Shown here: positions 1-8,275 of the stretch, one piece after another
How positions within the stretch are numbered: the first letter of the stretch is position 1
Layout of the letters: each line of letters opens with the position of its first letter
From: Halomonas fontilapidosi
Lineage (GTDB): Bacteria; Pseudomonadota; Gammaproteobacteria; Pseudomonadales; Halomonadaceae
Length of the DNA stretch: 34,872 nucleotides
NCBI RefSeq assembly: GCF_014192285.1
Contig: NZ_JACHXQ010000002.1
Location: 1-34,872, forward strand
Direction of reading: 5' to 3'
Made by a program: the position numbers and the translations under genes
The notes under the pieces: model-generated
What the model saw: the letters and a program-made list of their open reading frames with translations, nothing else
Databases searched by the model: none
Told to the model about the DNA's origin: nothing

Positions 1-14
1 CAGGCTGAAACTAA

Positions 15-51
15 AAGGTCTGAGCCCCGTACAGTACAGGACTCAGACCTT
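15..51 (-). terminator. Rho-independent terminator after the CoA-transferase gene
   Basis: A perfect 10-bp inverted repeat (15-24 with 42-51) encloses a 17-base loop. Read on the minus strand, the hairpin is followed by TTTTAGTTT. It lies about 90 bases past the stop of the glutarate CoA-transferase gene, so it most likely ends the gcdH/CoA-transferase transcript. The long loop makes it less than textbook. Confidence 0.6.
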
Positions 52-137
52 GATCGCCGGCTGAATGAACCGTCCAACTATTGGGGGTCAGTTCAGGCTC
101 TGCTGGAGGCTTTTCTTGGCTGCTTGGCTGCTTGCCG

Positions 138-1343
138 CTATCTCATCACCCCCGCCTTTCTGAGCTTGGCAATATCCTCGGGCGTCAGCCCCATCTCGGC
201 GAGGAGCGCATCGCTGTCCTGACCGAGCCCCGGCGGCGCCATATCGCTGGTGGCGGGCTCGCCGTCGAAACGCAGCGGATTGGCGACTTGAGGCACCTTT
301 AGGTCACCACGCTGCAATGTCCGGTGCATGCCGCGATGACGCACCTGGGGGTCGTCGAAGACCTCGGTCAAGGTATTGATGGGCCCGGCGGGAATGCCGC
401 GCGCCTCCATCTCGGTCAACCAGTCGTCGCGGTCACGCTCGAGCAGGATTCCCTGAATGAGCGAGACCAGCACTTCGCGATTGCCGACCCGAGCCGCGTT
501 GGTGGCATAGGCGGGATCCTCTGCCCATTCGGGATGACCCAGCAGGTCGGCAAACCGTGCGAACTGGCTATCGTTGCCCACCGTGACCACCAGGTGACCA
601 TCGGCGCAGGCGAAGGCCTGATAGGGCACGATGTTGGGATGGGCGTTGCCGTGGCGCTCGGGCGAACGACCGGCGACCAGGGCATTGAGTGCCTGGTTGG
701 CCAGGGTGGCCACCTGAACATCGAGCAGCGCCAGGTCGATATGCTGCCCCCGGCCGGTGCGCGCACGCTCCTGTAGCGCGGCCAGCACGCCCACCGTGGC
801 GTAAAGGCCGGTCATCACGTCGGTGATGGCCACGCCGGTCTTCATGGGCATGCCGTCGGGCTCGCCGGAGAGGCTCATCAGACCACCCATGGCTTGGATC
901 ATGAAGTCGTAGCCGGCGCGATGGGCATAGGGGCCGTCCTGGCCGAAACCGGTGACGGAGCAGCCGATCAGGCGCGGGTTGATCGCCTTGAGGCTGGCGT
1001 AGTCGAGCCCGTATCGGGCCAGGCCGCCGACCTTGAAGTTCTCGAGCAGGATATCGGCACCCTTCGCCAGGGCCCTGATCAGTTCCTGTCCGCCCTCGGT
1101 GGCAATATCCACGGCCAGCGACTGCTTGCCACGGTTGGCGCACAGAAAGTAGGCCGCCACCCGCTCAGCGTCGTCCTGCTGGGCGAGCCAGGGTGGCCCC
1201 CAGCCGCGGGTGTCATCGCCGCGCGACGGGTGTTCGACCTTGATCACCCGGGCCCCGAGGTCAGCGAGCAACTGGCCGGCCCAGGGGCCAGCCAGCACAC
1301 GCGACATGTCGAGCACCGTGATGCCCTCAAGCGGTCCACTCAT
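138..1343 (-). CDS. class III (CaiB/BaiF) CoA-transferase, probably succinyl-CoA:glutarate CoA-transferase
   Basis: 401 aa, the usual size of a family III CoA-transferase. The N-terminus (GPLEGITVLDMSRVLAGPW) and the following GARVIKVEHP segment are typical of CaiB/BaiF proteins, as is the LLENFKVGGL segment. The Asp expected to carry the CoA-thioester intermediate lies in the central region (YDFMIQAMGGLMSLSG follows shortly before it). An upstream in-frame GTG at 1361 exists, but ATG at 1343 has AAGGAG six bases ahead and is preferred. The gene lies 82 bases downstream of gcdH on the same strand. In pseudomonads this pairing activates glutarate to glutaryl-CoA, so a glutarate transferase (SUGCT/GcdG-like) is the likely role. 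Substrate is inferred from context; other dicarboxylate or carnitine-type substrates are possible. Confidence 0.85.
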   Translation of the reverse strand: MSGPLEGITVLDMSRVLAGPWAGQLLADLGARVIKVEHPSRGDDTRGWGPPWLAQQDDAERVAAYFLCANRGKQSLAVDIATEGGQELIRALAKGADILLENFKVGGLARYGLDYASLKAINPRLIGCSVTGFGQDGPYAHRAGYDFMIQAMGGLMSLSGEPDGMPMKTGVAITDVMTGLYATVGVLAALQERARTGRGQHIDLALLDVQVATLANQALNALVAGRSPERHGNAHPNIVPYQAFACADGHLVVTVGNDSQFARFADLLGHPEWAEDPAYATNAARVGNREVLVSLIQGILLERDRDDWLTEMEARGIPAGPINTLTEVFDDPQVRHRGMHRTLQRGDLKVPQVANPLRFDGEPATSDMAPPGLGQDSDALLAEMGLTPEDIAKLRKAGVMR

Positions 1344-1425
1344 CTGGAGCTCCTTGCTCACGTTCAGCGCACTCGGGACTGATCCAGCGCCCCTCGTTAT
1401 CTTCAGCCGATTTCGTCCTGGCGGA

Positions 1426-2607
<1,182 letters not shown>

Positions 2608-2638
2608 GGGGTATCCTCGGTTGGCGTGCTGACAATTT

Positions 2639-2659
2639 CTACATTTTCATCAAATGTAG
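2639..2659. promoter_or_regulatory. operator-like dyad overlapping the gcdH -10 box
   Basis: Perfect inverted repeat with 8-base arms CTACATTT and AAATGTAG separated by 5 bases. It overlaps the predicted -10 element (2653-2658) and covers the expected start point of gcdH. There is no T tract, so it is not a terminator. The position suits a repressor site. The regulator is not identifiable from the sequence; GntR or LysR types are possible. Confidence 0.6.
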
Positions 2660-2681
2660 ACCAAGCGGGAGCATCTGCCAA
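2653..2681 (-). promoter_or_regulatory. sigma-70 type promoter of gcdH
   Basis: On the minus strand: -35 TTGGCA (2676-2681), a 17-base spacer, and -10 TACATT (2653-2658). This matches consensus at 5/6 and 4/6. The predicted start lies about 40 bases before the gcdH ATG. Confidence 0.55.
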
Positions 2682-2701
2682 GTCCATCGTCACGTATTCA
2701 C

Positions 2702-4108
2702 TCACACCCGAGCCGAGGCGTGTCGCGCCTGGCGTGCCAGCTCGCTGCGGATCTGCCACCAGGCAAGCAGTGCGACCAGCAGGTTGGCGGCGAGAATGCC
2801 GGCGAAGATGCCAGTGCTGCCAGCCAGCCGTCCGCCCAGCCAGGCCAGCGGTACGGTCAGCGCAAAGAGCCTGATGACCGACAGGCGCATGGCCCTGGCG
2901 GGACGATGCAGGGCATTGAAGGAGGAGACCGCAAGGATCACCACGCCCTGAGCACCGAGCCCCAGCGGTACCAGCCAGAGAAAATGGCGCAATACCTCCC
3001 CGACCGCCTCGCGCTCCGCGTATCCCGCCACCAGCCAGGGCGCCAGCAGTTGTAGCAAGGCCCACACCAGCAGCTGCCAGGCCAGCACAAAGACGAAGCA
3101 GCCCAGGATCGCCCGGCGTACGCGGTCGAGCTGTCCGGCGCCGGCATTCTGGCTGACCAACGGTGACAGGGTCATGGAGAGCGCCAGCACGGCGATCTGC
3201 GAGATCGCCTCGATACGCGTACCGACACCATAGCCCGCCACCGCATCATGGCCGTGACCGGCCACGATGCGGGTTATCAGTCCCAGCGCAATGGGTGTGA
3301 AGACACTGGTGAGCGCTGCCGGCCCCGCAATGCGGCCCAGCTCGCGCCACGAGGCGGCCAGGCCCTGCCACGTCAGCCCGGCCAGGTCGAAGAGCTGGCG
3401 CAGCTCGCGCTGGACGACCAGCACGCCGGCCATGAGGCCCCAGCTCAATACCGTGGCGAGCGCCGCGCCGGAAACCCCCAGCGCCGGAAAGGGACCGATG
3501 CCGAAAATCAGCCACCAGTCCAGCAGCACATTGGCCCCCGCCGCCAGCACCATCATCAGCCCCTGGGTGGCGGTATTGCCATGGGCGCGCAAGATGCTGT
3601 TGAGCACCCTCGGCACAATCACCGCCGCCGCCCCGAAGTACCAGATGCCCATATAGTCGCGGATATGCGGCATCAGCAGATCATCGGCCCCCATAAGACG
3701 GAACAGCGGCTCCAGGGTGGCAAGTCCCAGCAGCGTCATGCCGAGCCCCACGCCCAAGGCCAGCAGAGCGGCGTCGGTAGCGCGCCGTCTCACCGCCTCC
3801 AGGTTGCCCTGCCCCAGGCGACGCGCCACCACCGCCGAGGTCCCGATCCCCAGGCCGATGGCCAGGCTGATCACCGTGAATACCACCGGAAAGGTAAAGG
3901 CTACCGCCGCCAGTTCCTCGGTACCGAGGCGCGAGATGAACCAGGTATCCACCAGGTTGAAGCTCATCATGGCGATCATGCCGCCGACCACCGGCAGGCA
4001 CTTGCGCAGCAGCGTCAGGCCGATGGGCCCTTCGAGGAGTTCGCGACGGACGGGGCCTGGCCGCGGGGCAGAGGAAGGGGAGGAAGAAGAGTTGGCGGGT
4101 GCGCTCAT
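2702..4108 (-). CDS. MATE-family multidrug/toxin efflux transporter
   Basis: About 468 aa inner-membrane protein with roughly twelve hydrophobic segments in two similar halves, as in NorM/DinF-type MATE exporters. The first helix region reads LPVVGGMIAMMSFNLVDTWFISRLG, a family hallmark. Such proteins expel cationic drugs and dyes in exchange for Na+ or H+. An in-frame GTG at 4135 exists, but ATG at 4108 (MSAPANSSSS) has GAGAG five bases upstream and is preferred. The charged, Ser-rich N-terminus is unremarkable. It lies on the same strand as gcdH but has no evident link to it. The substrate cannot be told from the sequence. Confidence 0.9.
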   Translation of the reverse strand: MSAPANSSSSPSSAPRPGPVRRELLEGPIGLTLLRKCLPVVGGMIAMMSFNLVDTWFISRLGTEELAAVAFTFPVVFTVISLAIGLGIGTSAVVARRLGQGNLEAVRRRATDAALLALGVGLGMTLLGLATLEPLFRLMGADDLLMPHIRDYMGIWYFGAAAVIVPRVLNSILRAHGNTATQGLMMVLAAGANVLLDWWLIFGIGPFPALGVSGAALATVLSWGLMAGVLVVQRELRQLFDLAGLTWQGLAASWRELGRIAGPAALTSVFTPIALGLITRIVAGHGHDAVAGYGVGTRIEAISQIAVLALSMTLSPLVSQNAGAGQLDRVRRAILGCFVFVLAWQLLVWALLQLLAPWLVAGYAEREAVGEVLRHFLWLVPLGLGAQGVVILAVSSFNALHRPARAMRLSVIRLFALTVPLAWLGGRLAGSTGIFAGILAANLLVALLAWWQIRSELARQARHASARV

Positions 4109-4128
4109 GCAGGCTCTCAACGACGAAA

Positions 4129-4148
4129 CGGGCACTGGATTGTGCCCG
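4129..4148 (-). terminator. hairpin after mmsB, weak intrinsic terminator
   Basis: Perfect 7-bp stem CGGGCAC/GTGCCCG with a 6-base loop, followed on the minus strand by TTTCG. It is about 50 bases past the 3-hydroxyisobutyrate dehydrogenase stop and just ahead of the MATE gene start. It probably separates the valine operon from the MATE gene. The short T run makes it a weak terminator. Confidence 0.45.
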
Positions 4149-4196
4149 CTATCGGTTTGCGCTTGTAGCCGGCGAGGTGTCGCATGGGGTGTCGAC

Positions 4197-5099
4197 TCAG
4201 CGATCTTCCCCCTGGCGATAGAGCGTCTGGATGCTCGAGAAATCGAGCTGGCCGCTGCCCTGGGCGCTGTGCAGGGCGAACAGGTTGCGGGCCTGAGACC
4301 CCATGGGCACGGTGGACTTCGAGCCCAGTGCCAGCTCCCAGGCGAGCCCCAGGTCCTTGGCCATCAGGTCGGTGAGAAAGCCACCCTGATAGTCACGGGA
4401 AGCGGCAGCACCTTCCATCACGCCCGGCCAGGGATTGTAGACGTTGAGCGCCCAGTTACCGCCACTGCTCTGCTTCATGATCTCGGAGAGCACGGCGGGG
4501 TCCATGCCGTTCTTCACCCCCAGCGCCAGCGCCTCGGCGGTGCCCGACATCAGGATGCCCAGCAGCATGTTGTTGCAGATCTTGGCGACCTGACCGGCCC
4601 CCACCTCGCCGGCATGGAAGATATTCTTGCCCATGGCCTCGAGCAGCGGCTTGGCCTGTTCGAAGCCGGCTGCCTCGCCGCCGACGATGAAGGTCAGCGC
4701 ACCGGCCTTGGCGCCCCCCACGCCGCCGGAGACCGGGGCATCCAGATAGGTAAAACCGCGCTCGGCAGCGGCGGCACCCACCAGCCGAGCATCGTCCGGG
4801 GCAATGGTCGAGGAATCGACCAGCAGCGGCTTGCCCTCAAGGCTATCAAGCAGCCCCGCCGCGCCGTTGCGGCCCAGGTAGAGCCCCTTGACGTGTACGC
4901 CCGCCGGCAACATGGAAACGACCACGTCCGCGCCAGCGGCAGCGGCTTCGGCGCTGGCAGCGCGCTTGGCCCCCTCGGCTTCCAGGGACTGGATGGCACC
5001 TTCGACCAGGTCGAAGACAGTGACGTCATGGCCGGCCTTGACCAGATTGATGGCCATGGGCGCGCCCATGTTGCCGAGGCCGATAAAGGCGATATTCAT
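4197..5099 (-). CDS. mmsB: 3-hydroxyisobutyrate dehydrogenase
   Basis: 300 aa NAD-dependent dehydrogenase converting 3-hydroxyisobutyrate to methylmalonate semialdehyde in valine breakdown. The N-terminal Rossmann motif is AFIGLGNMGAPMA. The substrate-binding DAPVSGGVGGAKAGALTFIVGG segment and the catalytic lysine motif (GQVAKICNNMLLG) follow in the family order. The ATG at 5099 lies 8 bases after AGGAG, whereas the ATG at 5105 is only 2 bases from it, so the downstream start is preferred. It is the last gene of the ibd-hibch-mmsB operon, 35 bases after the previous stop. The methylmalonate-semialdehyde dehydrogenase partner (mmsA) is not in this window. Confidence 0.93.
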   Translation of the reverse strand: MNIAFIGLGNMGAPMAINLVKAGHDVTVFDLVEGAIQSLEAEGAKRAASAEAAAAGADVVVSMLPAGVHVKGLYLGRNGAAGLLDSLEGKPLLVDSSTIAPDDARLVGAAAAERGFTYLDAPVSGGVGGAKAGALTFIVGGEAAGFEQAKPLLEAMGKNIFHAGEVGAGQVAKICNNMLLGILMSGTAEALALGVKNGMDPAVLSEIMKQSSGGNWALNVYNPWPGVMEGAAASRDYQGGFLTDLMAKDLGLAWELALGSKSTVPMGSQARNLFALHSAQGSGQLDFSSIQTLYRQGEDR

Positions 5100-5134
5100 T
5101 GGCATGGCTCCTGTTGCATTTTGAGTTGTTCAGG

Positions 5135-6304
5135 CTAGGCGCGACGAGGTGAGCCGACCCGGTGGCCAACGCCGAGGTCGCGCAAGGGATGAGATTCGCT
5201 CGGCCAGAGGGGCGTCATCAGGGCCTGGATATCGGCCTGGGGCACCTCGGCGACACTGGCATGCTGCCAGCGTGGCGACTTGTCCTTTTCGACCAGCAGC
5301 GCGCGAACCCCCTCGACGAAGTCCCCCTGGCGACAGCACTGCACCGAGAGCCCCAGCTCGTCACGGAAAGCATCGGCGAGGCCGCTGTGGGCGTGGCGTT
5401 CGAGCATCCGCCACACCAGCTCGGCGCTCATCGGGCAGCCAACCTCGAGACGCGCCCGGTTGGCGGCAAGCCAGCTGTCGTCGTCGCTATCCCGCAGAAT
5501 GCGGCTGACGGCCGTGGCCGCATCCACCCGACCCACCAGCGTCTGGATGTGGTCGAGGTGCGGCCACACCTGGCCGGTCGGCGCGGCGCGGCGATCTTCA
5601 TGCTCATCGAGCGCCGTCTGCACTCCGGCACGCAGGGCCGCCAGGCTGCGATCGCCGTAGTCAGCCTCTGTGAGGGCCGCGAGCAACACCGCACGGCGAT
5701 CGCGTGGAATGAAGCGGTCGGCGAGCCCCAGGTCCAGGGCGTCGCGGGCATTGAGCTGGGCGCCGGTCAGGCCCAGGTAGGCGCCCACTCCGCGGGGCAT
5801 GCGGCCCAGAAACCAGCTGGCGCCGATATCCGGATAGAGACCGATGGTAATTTCCGGCATGGCGATGCGCGTGGTCTCGGTGGCCAGGCGCTGAAAGCCG
5901 CCGGCCATCAGGCCCAGGCCACCCCCCATGACGATGCCGTCGCCCCAGACCATCAACGGCTTGGGATAGGTGTGGATGCGGTAGTCGAGACGATACTCCG
6001 TGGCAAAGTAGGTCTCGGCGAAGAGACCGTCACGACCGGCACCGCGGTTCTCGCCCTCTTCGGTCAACGACCGGTAGAGGGCCACCACATCACCGCCGGC
6101 ACAGAAGGCCTTGTCGCCGCTGCCTTCGAGCCACACCGCCACGATGCTGCGGTCCACCGCCCAGGCCTCGAGCTTGGCATCGAGCTGGCGGATCATCTCC
6201 AGCGACAGGGCATTGAGCGACTTCGGGGCGTTGAGGGTCGCCACGCCGACACGACCGCCGTCGCGGGTGGGCAGCTCGTCGAAGAGCACTGCAAGGTCCG
6301 ACAT
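5135..6304 (-). CDS. 3-hydroxyisobutyryl-CoA hydrolase (enoyl-CoA hydratase fold)
   Basis: 389 aa, longer than a simple crotonase and the right size for HIBCH-type hydrolases. It removes CoA from 3-hydroxyisobutyryl-CoA in valine catabolism. The oxyanion-hole segments are FCAGGDVVALY and DGIVMGGGLGLMAGG; the catalytic-acid region is IAMPEITIGLYPDIGASWFL, where the MPE glutamate and the Asp match HIBCH. AGGAG lies 7 bases before the ATG. It sits between the isobutyryl-CoA dehydrogenase (10-base gap) and mmsB, which agrees with the assigned step. An ordinary enoyl-CoA hydratase function is less likely given length and context. Confidence 0.92.
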   Translation of the reverse strand: MSDLAVLFDELPTRDGGRVGVATLNAPKSLNALSLEMIRQLDAKLEAWAVDRSIVAVWLEGSGDKAFCAGGDVVALYRSLTEEGENRGAGRDGLFAETYFATEYRLDYRIHTYPKPLMVWGDGIVMGGGLGLMAGGFQRLATETTRIAMPEITIGLYPDIGASWFLGRMPRGVGAYLGLTGAQLNARDALDLGLADRFIPRDRRAVLLAALTEADYGDRSLAALRAGVQTALDEHEDRRAAPTGQVWPHLDHIQTLVGRVDAATAVSRILRDSDDDSWLAANRARLEVGCPMSAELVWRMLERHAHSGLADAFRDELGLSVQCCRQGDFVEGVRALLVEKDKSPRWQHASVAEVPQADIQALMTPLWPSESHPLRDLGVGHRVGSPRRA

Positions 6305-6314
6305 CTGGAATCTC

Positions 6315-7481
6315 CTATTGCAACGATTCGATGACGCCGTCGGCCAGCAGGCGACGGGCCACGATCAGGCGCATGATCTCGTTGGTCCCCTCGAGAATCT
6401 GGTGGACCCGGGTATCCCGGACCAGACGCTCGAGTGGATATTCACGGATGTAACCATAGCCGCCATGCAGCTGAAGGGCTTCGTTGCAGACAGTAAAGCC
6501 CATGTCGGTCGCAAAGCGCTTGGCCATGGCGCAGTGGGCCGTTGCCTCGGGGTCGCCCTGGTCAAGGCGCCAGGCCGCATGACGCACCATGAGGCGTGCG
6601 GCGGTCAACTCGCTGGCCATGTCGGCGAGCTTGAACTGCAGCGCCTGGAACTGACTGAGCTCGCGGCCGAACTGCTTGCGCTCAGCGAGGTAGTCCCGTG
6701 ACAGGGTCAGCGCCTGCTGGGCGGCCCCCAGCGAGCAGCTGGCGATATTGAGGCGCCCGCCGTCGAGGCCCTTCATGGCGAACCGGAACCCTTCTCCTTC
6801 TGCACCCAGGCGATTGGTGACCGGCACACGCACGCCATCGAAGCTGACCAGGCGAGTCGGCTGGCTCTTCCAGCCCATCTTTTCCTCGTTCTTGCCGTAT
6901 TCGACACCGGCGGCATCGGCCGGCACGACGATCGCCGAGACACCGCCGGCCCCGCTATCGGGCGCACCGGTACGCGCCATCACCACCAGCACCTCGGTCT
7001 CCCCCGCGCCGGAGATGAACATCTTGCTGCCGGAGAGCACATACTCGTTGCCCTCCCTGACGGCCTTGGTACGCAGGCTGGCGGCATCAGACCCCGCACC
7101 GGGCTCGGTCAGGCAGTAGGAGCCGAGCGCCTCACCGGCTACCATGGCGGGGACCCAGGCCTCGCGCAGAGCATCGTCGCCCCAGCTGGCGATCATCCAG
7201 GTCACCATGTTGTGGATGGTCAGGTAGGCGGTCGTGGAGATACAGCCTTGAGCCAGCTGCTCGAAGATCAGCGAGGCTTCGAGGCGCGAAAGGCCCAGGC
7301 CGCCGTGCTCTTCCGGGGTGTAGATGCCGAGGAACCCCGCCTCACCGGCCCGGCGGATCACGTCCACCGGGAAGTGAGAGCGCGCGTCCCAGTCAGCGGC
7401 ATGTTCGGCCAGTTCGGCCTGCGCGAAGTCGGCGGCCGCCGCGGCCAGCGCCTTCTGGTCATCGGTCAGGGAGAAGTCCAT
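6315..7481 (-). CDS. isobutyryl-CoA dehydrogenase-type acyl-CoA dehydrogenase
   Basis: 388 aa FAD flavoenzyme. The FAD/substrate motifs are SYCLTEPGAGSDAASL and KMFISGAGETEVLVVMAR; the C-terminal LHGGYGYIREYPLERLVRD and LEGTNEIMR carry the catalytic glutamate (about E364). The STTAYLTIHNMVTWMIASWG stretch resembles ACAD8 (isobutyryl-CoA dehydrogenase). The next two genes act on the following steps of valine breakdown, which supports isobutyryl-CoA as substrate; 2-methylbutyryl-CoA is an alternative. It is the promoter-proximal gene of the operon, diverging from the MerR-family regulator, with a leader of roughly 140 bases if the promoter called near 7629 is right. Confidence 0.9.
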   Translation of the reverse strand: MDFSLTDDQKALAAAAADFAQAELAEHAADWDARSHFPVDVIRRAGEAGFLGIYTPEEHGGLGLSRLEASLIFEQLAQGCISTTAYLTIHNMVTWMIASWGDDALREAWVPAMVAGEALGSYCLTEPGAGSDAASLRTKAVREGNEYVLSGSKMFISGAGETEVLVVMARTGAPDSGAGGVSAIVVPADAAGVEYGKNEEKMGWKSQPTRLVSFDGVRVPVTNRLGAEGEGFRFAMKGLDGGRLNIASCSLGAAQQALTLSRDYLAERKQFGRELSQFQALQFKLADMASELTAARLMVRHAAWRLDQGDPEATAHCAMAKRFATDMGFTVCNEALQLHGGYGYIREYPLERLVRDTRVHQILEGTNEIMRLIVARRLLADGVIESLQ

Positions 7482-7610
7482 GGGGAATCACTCTCGTTCA
7501 GCAATGGGTAAGTCATATCGTTGTGCTTGTTGTCCGGGCCCCGGAACACACGGGGAAAGGTCGCCTTGACACTTTTTGGCAGCGCCGCCCTGCCCGGCCG
7601 GCTGGACACC

Positions 7611-7630
7611 AACCTAGCACTTGCTAGGTT
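7611..7630. promoter_or_regulatory. operator-like dyad at the isobutyryl-CoA dehydrogenase promoter
   Basis: Perfect inverted repeat, arms AACCTAGC and GCTAGGTT, spacer ACTT. It abuts the predicted -10 (7629-7634) on its downstream side, a repressor-like position. The form resembles TetR-family operators found before acyl-CoA catabolic genes, but the binder is unknown and no TetR gene is in view. Confidence 0.5.
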
Positions 7631-7662
7631 TATCCCATATCACCCCATGGTCGAACAAGCAC

Positions 7663-7678
7663 TTTACGTTAACGTAAA
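7663..7678. promoter_or_regulatory. LiuR-like palindrome
   Basis: Perfect 16-base palindrome TTTACGTTAACGTAAA. It resembles the TTTACGT-type dyads I associate with LiuR, the MerR-family regulator of branched-chain acid degradation, and the gene just downstream encodes a LiuR-like protein. It lies next to the -35 of the divergent valine operon and upstream of the regulator gene, so it could act on both. Confidence 0.65.
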
Positions 7679-7745
7679 CCTCGTCTAGTGTTTCTATACG
7701 AGGTGGGAAACCGCCGGTTCACCACCCGGTCACAGGATAGACGTC

Positions 7746-8189
7746 ATGACACAGCCAACCGCCCAGGCCAATCAGGCTTCACAGGAGGCTCTGCCTCGCC
7801 AGCACCGGCACTACAGCATCGGTGAACTGGCCAGGATGTTCGAGGTCACGCCGCGAACCATCCGCTTCTATGAGCAGGAAGGGCTACTGGCGCCGCGGCG
7901 CGAGGGGCAAAAGCGCATTTACCGCGAGAAGGACAGGGTGCGTCTGAAGCTGACCCTGCGCGGCAAGCGGTTGGGGTTCTCGCTGGCCGAGATCCGCGAA
8001 GTGGTGATGATGTACGACGCCATGCCCGACGGAAATGCTCGCCAGCTGTGGCGACTGCTGGAAATACTGGCCGACAAGCGTGCCAATCTCGAGCGGCAGC
8101 TGGAAGACATCCGCCTGATGCGCCTGGAGCTCGACGACGTGGATCACCGTGCCCGGGAAGTCCTGCGCAACCTCGGCCACGAGGCCTAG
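7746..8189 (+). CDS. MerR-family transcriptional regulator, LiuR-like
   Basis: 147 aa. The N-terminal winged helix-turn-helix reads [26 protein letters not shown], then R/K-rich wing residues, and a long dimerisation helix runs over about residues 95-135. No cysteine cluster for metal sensing is visible, so a metal sensor is unlikely. The segment [15 protein letters not shown] and the position beside acyl-CoA genes match LiuR regulators of branched-chain amino acid degradation. AGGA lies 10 bases before the ATG. It is followed after 86 bases by an acyl-CoA synthetase on the same strand. It probably controls both itself and the divergent valine operon. Confidence 0.85.
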   Translation: MTQPTAQANQASQEALPRQHRHYSIGELARMFEVTPRTIRFYEQEGLLAPRREGQKRIYREKDRVRLKLTLRGKRLGFSLAEIREVVMMYDAMPDGNARQLWRLLEILADKRANLERQLEDIRLMRLELDDVDHRAREVLRNLGHEA

Positions 8190-8275
8190 AAGAAGATAAA
8201 ACGCGTGCCGGCGACCACGACGTCATCCCCCGTTTCACGCACACTGCCACAGGGCACAACAAGACGAGTAACACC

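Larger units (their letters stand above)
7482..7745. promoter_or_regulatory. divergent control region between the valine operon and the MerR regulator
   Basis: 264 bases without a gene. It carries two perfect dyads (7611-7630 and 7663-7678) and a 6-base inverted repeat CCTCGT/ACGAGG (7679-7684 with 7698-7703). On the minus strand a promoter TTGTTC (7653-7658), 18-base spacer, GATAAA (7629-7634) would serve the dehydrogenase. On the plus strand TTAACG (7669-7674) and TATACG (7695-7700), 20 bases apart, would suit a MerR-type promoter. These promoter calls are tentative. Confidence 0.5.

Noticed and set aside
16..51. Inverted repeat considered as an insertion-sequence end or attachment site
   Set aside because: It has terminator form relative to the minus-strand gene, and no transposase or direct repeat is near.
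7566..7571. Perfect TTGACA on the plus strand
   Set aside because: No -10 lies 16-18 bases downstream (GC-rich there), and it is far from the next plus-strand gene.
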